A DNA stretch of 64,000 bases from Qipengyuania oceanensis (GTDB taxonomy: Bacteria > Pseudomonadota > Alphaproteobacteria > Sphingomonadales > Sphingomonadaceae), in the NCBI RefSeq assembly GCF_009827535.1, contig NZ_WTYN01000004.1, positions 43,584 through 107,583 of the forward strand, in the 5' to 3' direction. The stretch's first letter is position 1. Each line of letters starts with the position of its first letter. The position numbers and the translations under genes are program-made. The notes beneath the pieces were generated by a model. The model did no database searches. It worked only from the letters and a program-made list of their open reading frames with translations, and was not told the DNA's origin. Positions 45,825 to 53,515 of the stretch are shown here, one piece after another.

Positions 45825-45914
45825 GGAGAGGTGGCAGAGAGGTCGAATGCGCCGCACTCGAAATGCGGTATACGGGCAACCGTATCGTGGGTTCGAATCC
45901 CACCCTCTCCGCCA
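45825..45914 (+). tRNA. tRNA-Ser (anticodon CGA)
   Basis: A class II tRNA with acceptor GGAGAGG / CCTCTCC, anticodon loop CTCGAAA (anticodon CGA at 45859-45861), a long variable arm (ATACGGGCAACCGTAT), T-arm GTGGG-TTCGAAT-CCCAC and encoded CCA. It marks the left border of the accessory region and is a classic integrase target. Confidence 0.97.
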
Positions 45915-46082
45915 TCTATCTCATTGATATTTCTCGTGTTTCCCAGCTTCCCTGCAAGCCTGTGAATTCCCGCGGTTAGTTCGCGGCAAGCCGTCACTAG
46001 TGCTGGAAATCGCCATCGTCTCCGCGCCTCATTGAGGCGTTTTGGCGGGGCAAGTCTCCGCGCCAAGCAAACTCGGTGCGGT

Positions 46083-46237
46083 TTCCCTGTTTATCAGGGA
46101 ATCTACAGGGAATTTGTCAGTTTTGGGGCGGTTTTGCGCATTCCAGGCATTGATCAGCGCTGTGCAAACCTTCAGAATTGCTGGAGTTTTGGGATCGAGC
46201 CAATCCCAAATTCCCTGGACGACAAAGCAGGGAATTT
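46083..46237. repeat. cluster of CAGGGAATTT repeats, direct and inverted
   Basis: In the 390-bp noncoding stretch between tRNA-Ser and the recombinase stop, the word CAGGGAA(TTT) occurs at 46083-46089 (inverted), 46095-46101, 46106-46115, 46208-46217 (inverted) and 46228-46237. The last two form a perfect 10-bp inverted repeat with a 10-bp spacer; the first two form a 7-bp hairpin with a 5-nt loop. No convincing ORF lies here. Confidence 0.6.
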
Positions 46238-46304
46238 ATTCGCAGGTGCAGGGACGCAATTGCCTGCGAGCAGCGAATGGCGTGATGACGTCTTGCCATC
46301 ACAA

Positions 46305-47876
46305 TCAGGCGTTCCATCCCAGCGTCTCGCGCTGGGCGTTCCAACCGATCGGAATGGCGATGGCCTTGAGCGCTTCGAGGGTGAGCGTCGGCGGTTGACG
46401 GCCGGCGAGAATGTCGGCCTGGAGATCGGGCGCGAGCAAGGCCAGACGCAGGATCTGGCGATTATAGATCGATGCCGGCGAGGCGTCGAGCGAAGGCATG
46501 CCCTTAGACCAGGCGAGCATGCGGTGCGCATTTCGTAGCGCTGCGTTGAGGGCCTGGTCCGGTCTTGCCGGTCGCTGCGATCCGGCGATGACCAGCCGCT
46601 TGCCCCCGCGTAGCGGCAGCGCAAGCGGAACGGCGATGCGCAAGGTTCCCTGGCCCGAATGGAGGATCGTCTCTCCGCTGCCGAGATTGAGTGTGATGTC
46701 CTTGGCTGCTGCTTCTTCGAGATCAATCAGCAGTCCGTCGCTCTTAAGCCGGATAGCAAAGATGTAATCGAGCGGCTTTGCTTCATTGGGCAGCCAACGC
46801 GCGAGCAGCTCGCCTAGTGTCTTCTCCAGATCGCTGGCTGAGATACGCTGGAGGATGTCGTTGCTTGGCTTTGCGCCTTGCTGAAGCGAGGCCGAGACAT
46901 AGTAGCGATAGAGCGTGCCGTGCCGGTTGCGGGTGTGGACCGGGGTCATTGCTTCACCTGTCGCGTCGAACAATCTGCCGGTCAGGTACGACTTGGCATT
47001 GGGCGATTTGCGTCGGCGTCTTGGAGCATGCTCGACAAGCGATAGCTGGACGCGATCAAATGTCTGCTCATCGATGATCGCGTCGTGCCCGCCCTCGTGG
47101 ATGATACCCTTATGACGAATCTTGCCGAGATAGATCGGGTTCTTCAGCAGGTGAAACAGCGCGCCGCGATTGAAGGGGACGCCCCCCACAATGTTACCTT
47201 TGCTTGTCGTCCAGCGCTTGGAAGTGACGCCGCGCCGAGCAAGGTCGCGCTGCAGCTTATGGACCGAGCCGAGCTCAATGTAGCGCGCAAAGACATGGCG
47301 CACGGTCTTGGCCTCCGCCTCATTCACCTGGAGGATGCGGGAACCGGCCGCAGGCAGATCATAGCCCAGAGGTAGGACGCCGCCCATCCACATGCCCTTG
47401 GCCTTGGAGGCAGCGATCTTGTCGCGGATCCGCTCGCCGGTGACCTCGCGTTCGAACTGGGCGAAGGAGAGCAGGACATTGAGCGTCAGCCGCCCCATGC
47501 TGCTGGTGGTGTTGAACGATTGGGTGACCGAGACGAAGCTGATTTCTTTGGCATCGAAGCGTTCGACGATCCGGGCAAAGTCGGGGAGCGAGCGCGTCAG
47601 CCGGTCGATCTTGTAGACCACCACGACATCGATGAGGCCAGCATCGACATCACCGAGCAGCTTCTGCAGCGCCGGGCGCTCCATGCTTCCGCCGGAGAAG
47701 CCGCCATCATCATAGAGTGTGGGGACCACCTGCCAGCCTTCATGAGCCTGGCTTTTGACATAGGCCTCGCCGGCTTCGCGCTGCGCATCGAGGCTGTTGA
47801 AGTCCTGTTCAAGCCCTTCGTCCGAACTCTTGCGGGTGTAGATCGCGCAGCGCAGCCCTTTCCTATCCTTCGGCAT
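46305..47876 (-). CDS. large serine recombinase
   Basis: About 523 aa. The N-terminal resolvase domain has CAIYTRKSSDEGLEQDFNSL with catalytic Ser17, VVVVYKIDRLTRSLPDF, and LLSFAQFEREVTGERIRDKI; it is followed by a recombinase domain (about residues 165-290) and a zinc-ribbon/coiled-coil region with few Cys, then a DNA-binding C-terminus. The ATG overlaps the DUF2924 gene's stop as ATGA. Such enzymes integrate or excise mobile DNA; this one lies next to a tRNA, but serine recombinases do not need a tRNA target. Confidence 0.92.
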   Translation of the reverse strand: MPKDRKGLRCAIYTRKSSDEGLEQDFNSLDAQREAGEAYVKSQAHEGWQVVPTLYDDGGFSGGSMERPALQKLLGDVDAGLIDVVVVYKIDRLTRSLPDFARIVERFDAKEISFVSVTQSFNTTSSMGRLTLNVLLSFAQFEREVTGERIRDKIAASKAKGMWMGGVLPLGYDLPAAGSRILQVNEAEAKTVRHVFARYIELGSVHKLQRDLARRGVTSKRWTTSKGNIVGGVPFNRGALFHLLKNPIYLGKIRHKGIIHEGGHDAIIDEQTFDRVQLSLVEHAPRRRRKSPNAKSYLTGRLFDATGEAMTPVHTRNRHGTLYRYYVSASLQQGAKPSNDILQRISASDLEKTLGELLARWLPNEAKPLDYIFAIRLKSDGLLIDLEEAAAKDITLNLGSGETILHSGQGTLRIAVPLALPLRGGKRLVIAGSQRPARPDQALNAALRNAHRMLAWSKGMPSLDASPASIYNRQILRLALLAPDLQADILAGRQPPTLTLEALKAIAIPIGWNAQRETLGWNA

Positions 47877-48280
47877 CAGGCATCTCTCAGGCCGAAGAAG
47901 CGCGGCCCGTTCCACTGCGACCCGGCAATAGCGGTGGCCGCGGCCGACAGGCTCGGAAAGAGCTGGCCCCCAAACCGGAAGCCATCCTCTTCCACGATCA
48001 CCTCGATTGCTCTGCCCTTCCAGTTGCGCGTGAGCCTTGCGCCAACGCCCAGTTCGAGGCCCTCGGCCATTGGCGCGCCCTTCCTGGCCAGCGCCCGCTG
48101 CGTGTGCGTGTCTATTCCACCCAGGCCATCAGCCTGCACGCGCCATGCGAGCAGCATGCGCATGAAAGGTTCGGAGCGCAGCGGTGGGGGAGGGCCATAG
48201 CGCCTCCTCCACTCGCTGCGCAGCCCGACAAGATCCATCGCTTCGATCTCGGCGATGGCTGTTTCGAGGTCGGTACTCAT
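47876..48280 (-). CDS. DUF2924 domain-containing protein
   Basis: The 134-aa protein has the DUF2924 features: LRSEWRRRYGPPPPLRSEPFMRMLLAWRVQ, GARLTRNWKGRAIEVIVEEDGFRFGG, and LSAAATAIAGSQWNGPRFFGL. This domain is regularly found beside serine recombinases in alphaproteobacterial mobile regions and probably assists recombination, but its biochemical role is unknown. It is coupled by four-base overlaps on both sides. Confidence 0.88.
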   Translation of the reverse strand: MSTDLETAIAEIEAMDLVGLRSEWRRRYGPPPPLRSEPFMRMLLAWRVQADGLGGIDTHTQRALARKGAPMAEGLELGVGARLTRNWKGRAIEVIVEEDGFRFGGQLFPSLSAAATAIAGSQWNGPRFFGLRDA

Positions 48281-48570
48281 TGTGCTGGGGCCGTTGCCTG
48301 GTAGCGCCGCACACCTTCGATCTTCTCAGATGTGATAGCGAGGCCGCGCTTCTTGAGCGCACCGGCCAGCGCGCCGCGCACCGAGTGCTGCTGCCACCCC
48401 GTCGCTTCGACCATTTCAGAAATGCTGGCTCCGCCCTCGCGCGTAATCAGTTCTTGCAATTGATCGAGCCGGGTCGGGCCTTTGCTCTTGAAATTTGGCT
48501 TCGTTCCAGCCTTGATGGGGGACTTTTGGGCGGCCTTGCTGCTGGCCTTCTTTTTCTCAGATGTCGTCAT
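48277..48570 (-). CDS. DUF3489 domain-containing protein
   Basis: The 97-aa protein has a Lys-rich N-terminus and the DUF3489 winged-helix-like core RLDQLQELITREGGASISEM, then VEATGWQQHSVRGALAGALKK. It is likely a small DNA-binding protein. It is the first gene of the three-gene recombinase cassette; its stop overlaps the DUF2924 start. The ATG at 48570 follows a GGAGA 6-7 nt upstream; an upstream in-frame start is less likely. Confidence 0.88.
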   Translation of the reverse strand: MTTSEKKKASSKAAQKSPIKAGTKPNFKSKGPTRLDQLQELITREGGASISEMVEATGWQQHSVRGALAGALKKRGLAITSEKIEGVRRYQATAPAQ

Positions 48571-48759
48571 TGGTGTTCTCCGGTTGGGCAGCGCCACAAC
48601 GGTCGCTGCTACCGGAGCAAGCCCGGCTGACCGGGCACGCACCACCAATGCTCAGATCTCCACACTAGTCCAGTCGATTGTCGGTCAATACGGGACGAAG
48701 CCGGGATTCTTTTTGGTGTCGGGATTGCGCCCCATGATCGGTCATTCACTCCAGTTGCT

Positions 48760-48918
48760 TCAACTACTGAAAGCGGACGCGGCTGAGGTCGCGAACAGCG
48801 TCTCGTTGTGGCACTCGTCGCGCAGGCGGCCATTTAAGCTTTTCACGAAACCGTTCTGCATCGGCTTGGCCGGCGCAATGTAATACCACTCAGCTCGTTG
48901 TTTCTGCGACCAATGCAG
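48760..48918 (-). pseudogene. IS3-family transposase (OrfB) C-terminal remnant
   Basis: The minus strand translates to [20 protein letters not shown] and continues [20 protein letters not shown] before diverging into a stop at 48760. This is the conserved end of the rve/DDE integrase core of IS3 transposases (consensus EWHYIAPGKPMQNGF and ESFNGRLRDE). Nothing upstream extends the homology, and the catalytic Asp residues are missing, so it is a dead fragment about 50 codons long. Confidence 0.75.
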
Positions 48919-49234
48919 CCTCGGCCAAGCCTTGCGTATTCTCGCCGCACGTGGCGTCGCGCCGCACCCGCATTTGCTCCTATTTCTTTTGAGCCCCGGC
49001 GGTCACGCGATCGCGTGGCTGACATCGGACCTCGCGCAGTTATTCGAGGACTTCTCCGGCAAACTGCCATCAGTGCTCGAATGGGTCTTAGGCAAGCAAG
49101 TTCACGATCTGAAGCCGCGATGGGTCAAGTCACCGCCCATCGTGTTGCGCGACTGCTTTCCGACCACATCGATGAGCTCGAACGCAAGGATGTCTTGATT
49201 AGCGACGTCTTCGCTGCTGCCGAAAGAGGTCACC
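48919..49234. other. no recognisable gene between IS remnant and AlpA-like ORF
   Basis: Short open frames exist on the plus strand (one ends DHIDELERKDVLISDVFAAA at 49242), but none has a recognisable domain, and their codon use is not like the neighbouring genes. I read this stretch as decayed mobile DNA. The 190 bp at 48571-48759 hold only the likely promoter of the recombinase cassette. Confidence 0.4.
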
Positions 49235-49405
49235 GTGGGTGAGGAAATCGAAAAGGGAGCGACTGAAACCTGCCACGTCGTTCGGCTCAATCGTTTCGCG
49301 GGGCTGCGTCACCGCGTCGGTCATGGTCATTCTACGATCTACCGTCGGATGGCCGAGGGCAAGTTTCCGAGGCAAATGCAAGTGGGCGGGGATGCTGTTG
49401 CATAA
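49235..49405 (+). CDS. AlpA-like small regulator, probably degenerate (56 aa)
   Basis: A GTG-started 56-codon ORF with the AlpA/MerR-like winged helix segment VVRLNRFAGLRHRVGHGHST and IYRRMAEGKFPRQMQVGGDA. The core STIYRxMxEGxFPxxxxxG is the AlpA signature of excisionase-type phage regulators. The usual continuation (VAW.ESEVDAW) is absent: the frame stops right after DAVA, so the protein is short at its C-terminus. It may be a relic of an integrative element. Confidence 0.5.
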   Translation: MGEEIEKGATETCHVVRLNRFAGLRHRVGHGHSTIYRRMAEGKFPRQMQVGGDAVA

Positions 49406-49617
49406 GAGGAATGCGAAATAGAACAATATATTGCCGCAAAGCTCAATTGAGCCAATCCCCTGCGTCCGTTATTGGTGTCTCGCAACTCAGCAAAAAGTGC
49501 GCGGAGAGGCTGTTAGTTATCGATTTTTTGGCCAAGATGTTCAACGAGTGAGCTGGCCGCTGGCCCTCAGCCATTGGCTGAGGAAAACTCACACGTTGAA
49601 ATGACCTGCAATCAACC

Positions 49618-49629
49618 CTAGCATGCTAG
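49618..49629. promoter_or_regulatory. GntR operator copy 1 (CTAGCATGCTAG)
   Basis: A perfect 12-bp palindrome 21 bp upstream of the regulator ATG. The identical sequence is in front of the catabolic operon at 50329, both followed by (A/T)GTG. The placement suggests autoregulation. Confidence 0.7.
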
Positions 49630-49650
49630 AGTGTTAATGGGGCTTTGGTG

Positions 49651-50289
49651 ATGAGTAAAAGCAAGAAGGATCAGGTTTACGATACGATCATTGATCGGCT
49701 TGTCAAAAAGGAATATCGCTTCGGACAGAATATCCTGGTCAAGGAACTCGCGCAGGAAATCGATGCAAGCCGACAACCAATCATGGCTGCGCTCACTGCG
49801 CTAAGCACGGACGGATTCGTCAAGATCATTCCGCAAGTTGGTTGTCAGGTAATCCAGCCTTCAAAAACTGATATTAGCGATTTCTATCTGATGTTTGCAA
49901 GGTTGGAGGGTCTCTTTGCAGAACTTGCAGCAATCCGCAGAAGCGCTCGGAGCCTCGCTCGCCTAAAGGCAATAAATCTGCAAATTAGGCACGAACTCTT
50001 TGATGGGAATGGTGAAGACTATCGAACACTCAACCACGAGTTCCACCGCGAGATGCATAAGATGGCCAATTCGGAACTGCTTGGAGCGAGGCAGGCGGTC
50101 AATTTTGCGATGTCCGATTTCATCATAGCGCAGGTGACGAGTTTCAAGCCGCACTTGAGCGAGGCCGTTGATGAACATGAAGCCATCATTGAGGCCATTG
50201 ATCGGGGGGACGGAGTGGCAGCAAGGGCGGCAGCTGAAGCGCACATCTTCGCTGTTTCTGCCAGCGTACTCGAGAGCATGAAGGCCTGA
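49651..50289 (+). CDS. GntR-family (FadR/FCD-type) transcriptional regulator
   Basis: The 212-aa protein has an N-terminal winged helix (QVYDTIIDRLVKKEYRFGQN, LVKELAQEIDASRQPIMAAL, VKIIPQVGCQVIQPS) and an all-alpha FCD-like ligand domain with YRTLNHEFHREMHKMANSE and DEHEAIIEAIDRGDGVAARA. The His residues in the second domain could bind metal and effector. It precedes the meta-cleavage cluster and is flanked by identical palindromes, so it very likely represses the operon and itself. Its lower GC content differs from the chromosomal genes to the left. Confidence 0.88.
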   Translation: MSKSKKDQVYDTIIDRLVKKEYRFGQNILVKELAQEIDASRQPIMAALTALSTDGFVKIIPQVGCQVIQPSKTDISDFYLMFARLEGLFAELAAIRRSARSLARLKAINLQIRHELFDGNGEDYRTLNHEFHREMHKMANSELLGARQAVNFAMSDFIIAQVTSFKPHLSEAVDEHEAIIEAIDRGDGVAARAAAEAHIFAVSASVLESMKA

Positions 50290-50328
50290 TCACGCGGCCA
50301 AGCTCAAAGTAGCCCTTGCCAAATCATA

Positions 50329-50340
50329 CTAGCATGCTAG
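50329..50340. promoter_or_regulatory. GntR operator copy 2 (CTAGCATGCTAG)
   Basis: Identical 12-bp palindrome to the site at 49618, located 25 bp before the first ATG of the catabolic operon, where a bound repressor would block the promoter or early elongation. Confidence 0.7.
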
Positions 50341-50365
50341 TGTGCCGAAAAATGGGAGAGATTGA

Positions 50366-50662
50366 ATGTTGATGAAGGCCGCTCGCCTCCACGACGTGGG
50401 AACAAGTTTTCGTATAGAGGACATCGAGCGTCCTGAACCTGGTCCGGGCGACGTTCTCGTGCGCGTGCACGCATGTGGCATAATTCCAAACATGAAAAAC
50501 GTCATGGCGCACTATGCGGAATGGTTTCCCTATCTGCCCCTCCTCCCTCTTCCAGCGATCTATGGCCTTGATTCGGCTGGTGAGGTCGTGGCTGTCGGAG
50601 ACCGAGTTCACGGAGGGACAGTTGGAGAGCGGGTGTACATCACCATTGGCTACGAATTTTAG
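50366..50662 (+). pseudogene. truncated zinc-type alcohol dehydrogenase (N-terminal domain only)
   Basis: The 98-codon ORF matches the first part of the MDR alcohol dehydrogenase family: MLMKAARLHDVGTSFRIEDI, RPEPGPGDVLVRVHACGIIP, YGLDSAGEVVAVGDRV and GERVYI, then stops where the zinc-binding Cys cluster should begin. The Rossmann domain is missing and the next gene starts 47 bp later, so the rest was deleted. It is the first ORF behind operator 2. Confidence 0.75.
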
Positions 50663-50709
50663 ACATGAAGGTCCCAGCCAACACCCACCTTCTGATGGAG
50701 GCTTGAGCC

Positions 50710-51663
50710 ATGCTCGCTCTGGCTTGCGCATCTCATTCACCCCTCATGCCAAATGGCCCGGCTGACGATAAAACTCGTCAGTCGGTCGCTGAAGGCTTCT
50801 CCAAACTCGGATCATTCATTGAGGACTTTGCGCCCGATTTGGCGATCGAGTTTGCACCTGATCATTTCAATGGTTTCTTCTATGATTTGATGCCGATGTT
50901 CTGCATCGGCTTAGAGGCACATTCGGTTGGCGACTGGGGAACCAAAGCGGGGCCGCTGAGGGTTCCAGGCCAAGTCGCCGGACCTATGGCTGAACACCTT
51001 GTAAATAAGGGCTTCGATGTCGCCGTCTCCCATCGAATGAATGTTGATCACGGGTTCGTGCAATTCTGGGAAAATACAGTCGGCAGCGCTTCGCAAATCC
51101 CTGTCGTTCCAGTTTTCGTCAATTGCGCGGCGCCGCCATTGCCCACATTCAAGCGAGCACGATTGCTCGGCGAAGAAATCGGCAGATTTGCGGCGGATCT
51201 CGGCAATCGAGTCCTGATCGTCGCTTCAGGAGGGCTGAGCCACGATCCACCGACGCCTCAATTAGATGAAGCAAATGGCGAGGTCCGCGAGCGCCTGATT
51301 GCGGGTCGCAACCCTCCTATCGAGGTGCGGCAAGCAAAGGAGGCTAGGATCCTCCAGATTGGCGAAGCGGCAGCAAAAGGCGATGCCGGCATCCTCCCTG
51401 TCTCTCGAGAATGGGACGAACGCTTCTTGTCTCAATTGGCGGGACAGAATTTGCAGTCGTTTGACGACCTATCAATGAAAGAGGTGGTTGCAGAGGCTGG
51501 ACGCGGAGGACCGGAAACTCTCTGCTGGGTGGCAGCGATGGCTGCTGCATCTGCGCAAGGCCCGCTCCAAACCGAGCTGTACCATTATTCTGACACGCAG
51601 GGCTGGATTGCCGGGATGGCAATTCTTTCAGGTCACAACATTTCCGAGCCGGGGTCCCAATGA
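50710..51663 (+). CDS. mhpB: 2,3-dihydroxyphenylpropionate 1,2-dioxygenase-like extradiol dioxygenase
   Basis: The 317-aa protein aligns along its full length with MhpB: FAPDHFNGFFYDLMPMFCIG, NVDHGFVQFW, and ASGGLSHDPPTP. The two catalytic His residues of this class III (LigB-type) family are retained at about 114 and 178. It opens the ring of a catechol next to a hydroxyl. A good SD (TGGAGG) precedes the ATG, and the stop overlaps the hydroxylase ATG by four bases. The side chain of the natural substrate may differ from phenylpropionate. Confidence 0.9.
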   Translation: MLALACASHSPLMPNGPADDKTRQSVAEGFSKLGSFIEDFAPDLAIEFAPDHFNGFFYDLMPMFCIGLEAHSVGDWGTKAGPLRVPGQVAGPMAEHLVNKGFDVAVSHRMNVDHGFVQFWENTVGSASQIPVVPVFVNCAAPPLPTFKRARLLGEEIGRFAADLGNRVLIVASGGLSHDPPTPQLDEANGEVRERLIAGRNPPIEVRQAKEARILQIGEAAAKGDAGILPVSREWDERFLSQLAGQNLQSFDDLSMKEVVAEAGRGGPETLCWVAAMAAASAQGPLQTELYHYSDTQGWIAGMAILSGHNISEPGSQ

Positions 51664-53471
51664 GCGAAAGGTTTGACACAGATGTACTGGTTGTTGGGAG
51701 CGGCCCAACCGGTGCGACAACGGCGCTTGCGCTAGCGACCTATGGCATACGTGTGCAGATCGTAAGCCTGTGGAATTGGCTTGCTCACACTCCTCGCGCC
51801 CATATCACAAACCAGCGAGCCATGGAGGTGTATCGTGATCTCGGTATAGAGGAACAGGTGCACGAACAGGCAACGCCCTGGGAATTTATGGGCGATACTC
51901 CTTATGCCACGAGCCTTGCTGGCGAGGAACTGGTGCGGCAGCGTTGCTGGGGTACCGGTGACAAACGGAAGAGCGATTACTTGGTCGCGAGTCCTTGTGG
52001 TCTGGTTGACCTAATCCAACCAAAAATCGAACCGATACTCCTCAAGAATGCGTCGGAGCGTGGCGCAACCTTTACCTTCAATACCGAATATCTTCGCCAC
52101 GACCAAGATGACACTGGAGTGACGGTCTTTCTGCGCGAGAGGCTTTCCGGGAGAGAATACTCAGTTCGAGCACGATTTCTTGTCGGCGCCGACGGGGCAA
52201 GGTCCAAGATTGTCGACGAGTTGGAATTGCGCGTGACGGGTGAGTTGGCTCGAGCAGGCACCGTTTACACAATCTTCGATGCAGATCTTGCGCAATACGT
52301 TGAACATCGCCCGAGCATCCTGAACTGGATCGTCAATCCGAACACCAGCTTTGGGGAGATCGGAATGGGATTGCTCCGCGCCGTCAATCCGTGGACCCGC
52401 TGGATTGCTGGTTGGGGCTTCGACCTAAGCAAAGGCGAGCCCAATCAGTCGCCCGAATTCGTCAAACAGCAAATCAAAACCATGATTGGTGATCCGGATA
52501 TTGAGCCGGAAATTATCGAGACTTCCCTCTGGTACGTGAACCAGGCGTACGTGCCGCAATGGTCCGTGGGACGTGTGTTCTGTGGTGGGGACGCGGTCCA
52601 TAGGCACCCTCCATCAAGTGGACTCGGTCTCAACACGTGCGTCCAAGATGCACACAACTTGGCTTGGAAGCTCGCCTACGTGATCCACGGCTTTGCCGGC
52701 CTTGAACTGCTGGAATCGTATTCGGTTGAACGGTCTCCGGTAGGGAAGCAGATCGTCGAAAGAGCCAATCTCTCACGTGCTGAGTACGCCCCCCTCCATG
52801 CGTGTCTGCGGGTCGATGGTGCATCCCAACCAGTTGCCGAGGGAATTCGGCGGTTTAGAGACCCTGGACCCGAAGGCCAGGCTGCGCGAGCGGCGATGCT
52901 GGACGCTATCAGACTCAAGGACACTGAGTTCAATGCTCTCGGTGTCGAATTAAATCAGAGATACGAGTCTACAGCGGTCATCGCTGATGAGGACCTGAAG
53001 CCCGAGAAATTCTCAAAGGATCCGGTTCTCTATCATCAGGCGACGACGCGACCTGGTGCGAAGATTCCCCATGTATGGTTGGTCGATAAGGGCGGACAAA
53101 AGGTGTCGACGCTCGATATCACCGGCAAGGGCATGTTTACTCTCGTTACCGGCCTAGGCGGGCAATGCTGGAGCGAAGCGGTCAATGCTTTGGACTTCCC
53201 TTATTTGAAATCGGTGATGATCGATAGCGCTGGCGCGCGCGACCTCTACTGCGATTGGCAGGAATTACGCGAAATCGAAGAGTCTGGCGCTCTGGTGCGG
53301 CCGGACGGGGTAGTCGCGTGGCGCCATCAATCCGCTCCCTCTGATGCGTGCGAGGCCGAGAACCTTTTGGCTTCGGCACTTGGACGAATTCTGGGCATCG
53401 AGAAAGGGGCAATAAGCCAATCGCGGCAGCATCAGTTTGCGCCAAACTTCGGGCCGCACCTGTTCGCATAG
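51660..53471 (+). CDS. FAD-dependent aromatic hydroxylase (TfdB/MhpA-like)
   Basis: The 603-aa class A flavoprotein monooxygenase has the dinucleotide motif VLVVGSGPTGATTALALA, PRAHITNQRAMEVYRDLGIE, the DG motif LVGADGARSKIV, and the second FAD motif VFCGGDAVHRHPPSSGLGLN. The pattern PRAHITNQR plus GDAVHRHPP and the roughly 600-aa length are closest to dichlorophenol/phenol hydroxylase TfdB; the C-terminal thioredoxin-like domain is present. It is co-translated with mhpB and would produce its catechol. Substrate not settled. Confidence 0.85.
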   Translation: MSERFDTDVLVVGSGPTGATTALALATYGIRVQIVSLWNWLAHTPRAHITNQRAMEVYRDLGIEEQVHEQATPWEFMGDTPYATSLAGEELVRQRCWGTGDKRKSDYLVASPCGLVDLIQPKIEPILLKNASERGATFTFNTEYLRHDQDDTGVTVFLRERLSGREYSVRARFLVGADGARSKIVDELELRVTGELARAGTVYTIFDADLAQYVEHRPSILNWIVNPNTSFGEIGMGLLRAVNPWTRWIAGWGFDLSKGEPNQSPEFVKQQIKTMIGDPDIEPEIIETSLWYVNQAYVPQWSVGRVFCGGDAVHRHPPSSGLGLNTCVQDAHNLAWKLAYVIHGFAGLELLESYSVERSPVGKQIVERANLSRAEYAPLHACLRVDGASQPVAEGIRRFRDPGPEGQAARAAMLDAIRLKDTEFNALGVELNQRYESTAVIADEDLKPEKFSKDPVLYHQATTRPGAKIPHVWLVDKGGQKVSTLDITGKGMFTLVTGLGGQCWSEAVNALDFPYLKSVMIDSAGARDLYCDWQELREIEESGALVRPDGVVAWRHQSAPSDACEAENLLASALGRILGIEKGAISQSRQHQFAPNFGPHLFA

Positions 53472-53515
53472 GAATTACTCCGCGAACCGCTGGTAAAGAT
53501 GATGATGTGGGATCA

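Noticed and set aside
49565..49583. Hairpin CCTCAGCC-ATT-GGCTGAGG as terminator
   Set aside because: It is followed by A residues on the plus strand, not T, and no gene ends just before it; it may only be a cruciform or part of the regulator's promoter region.
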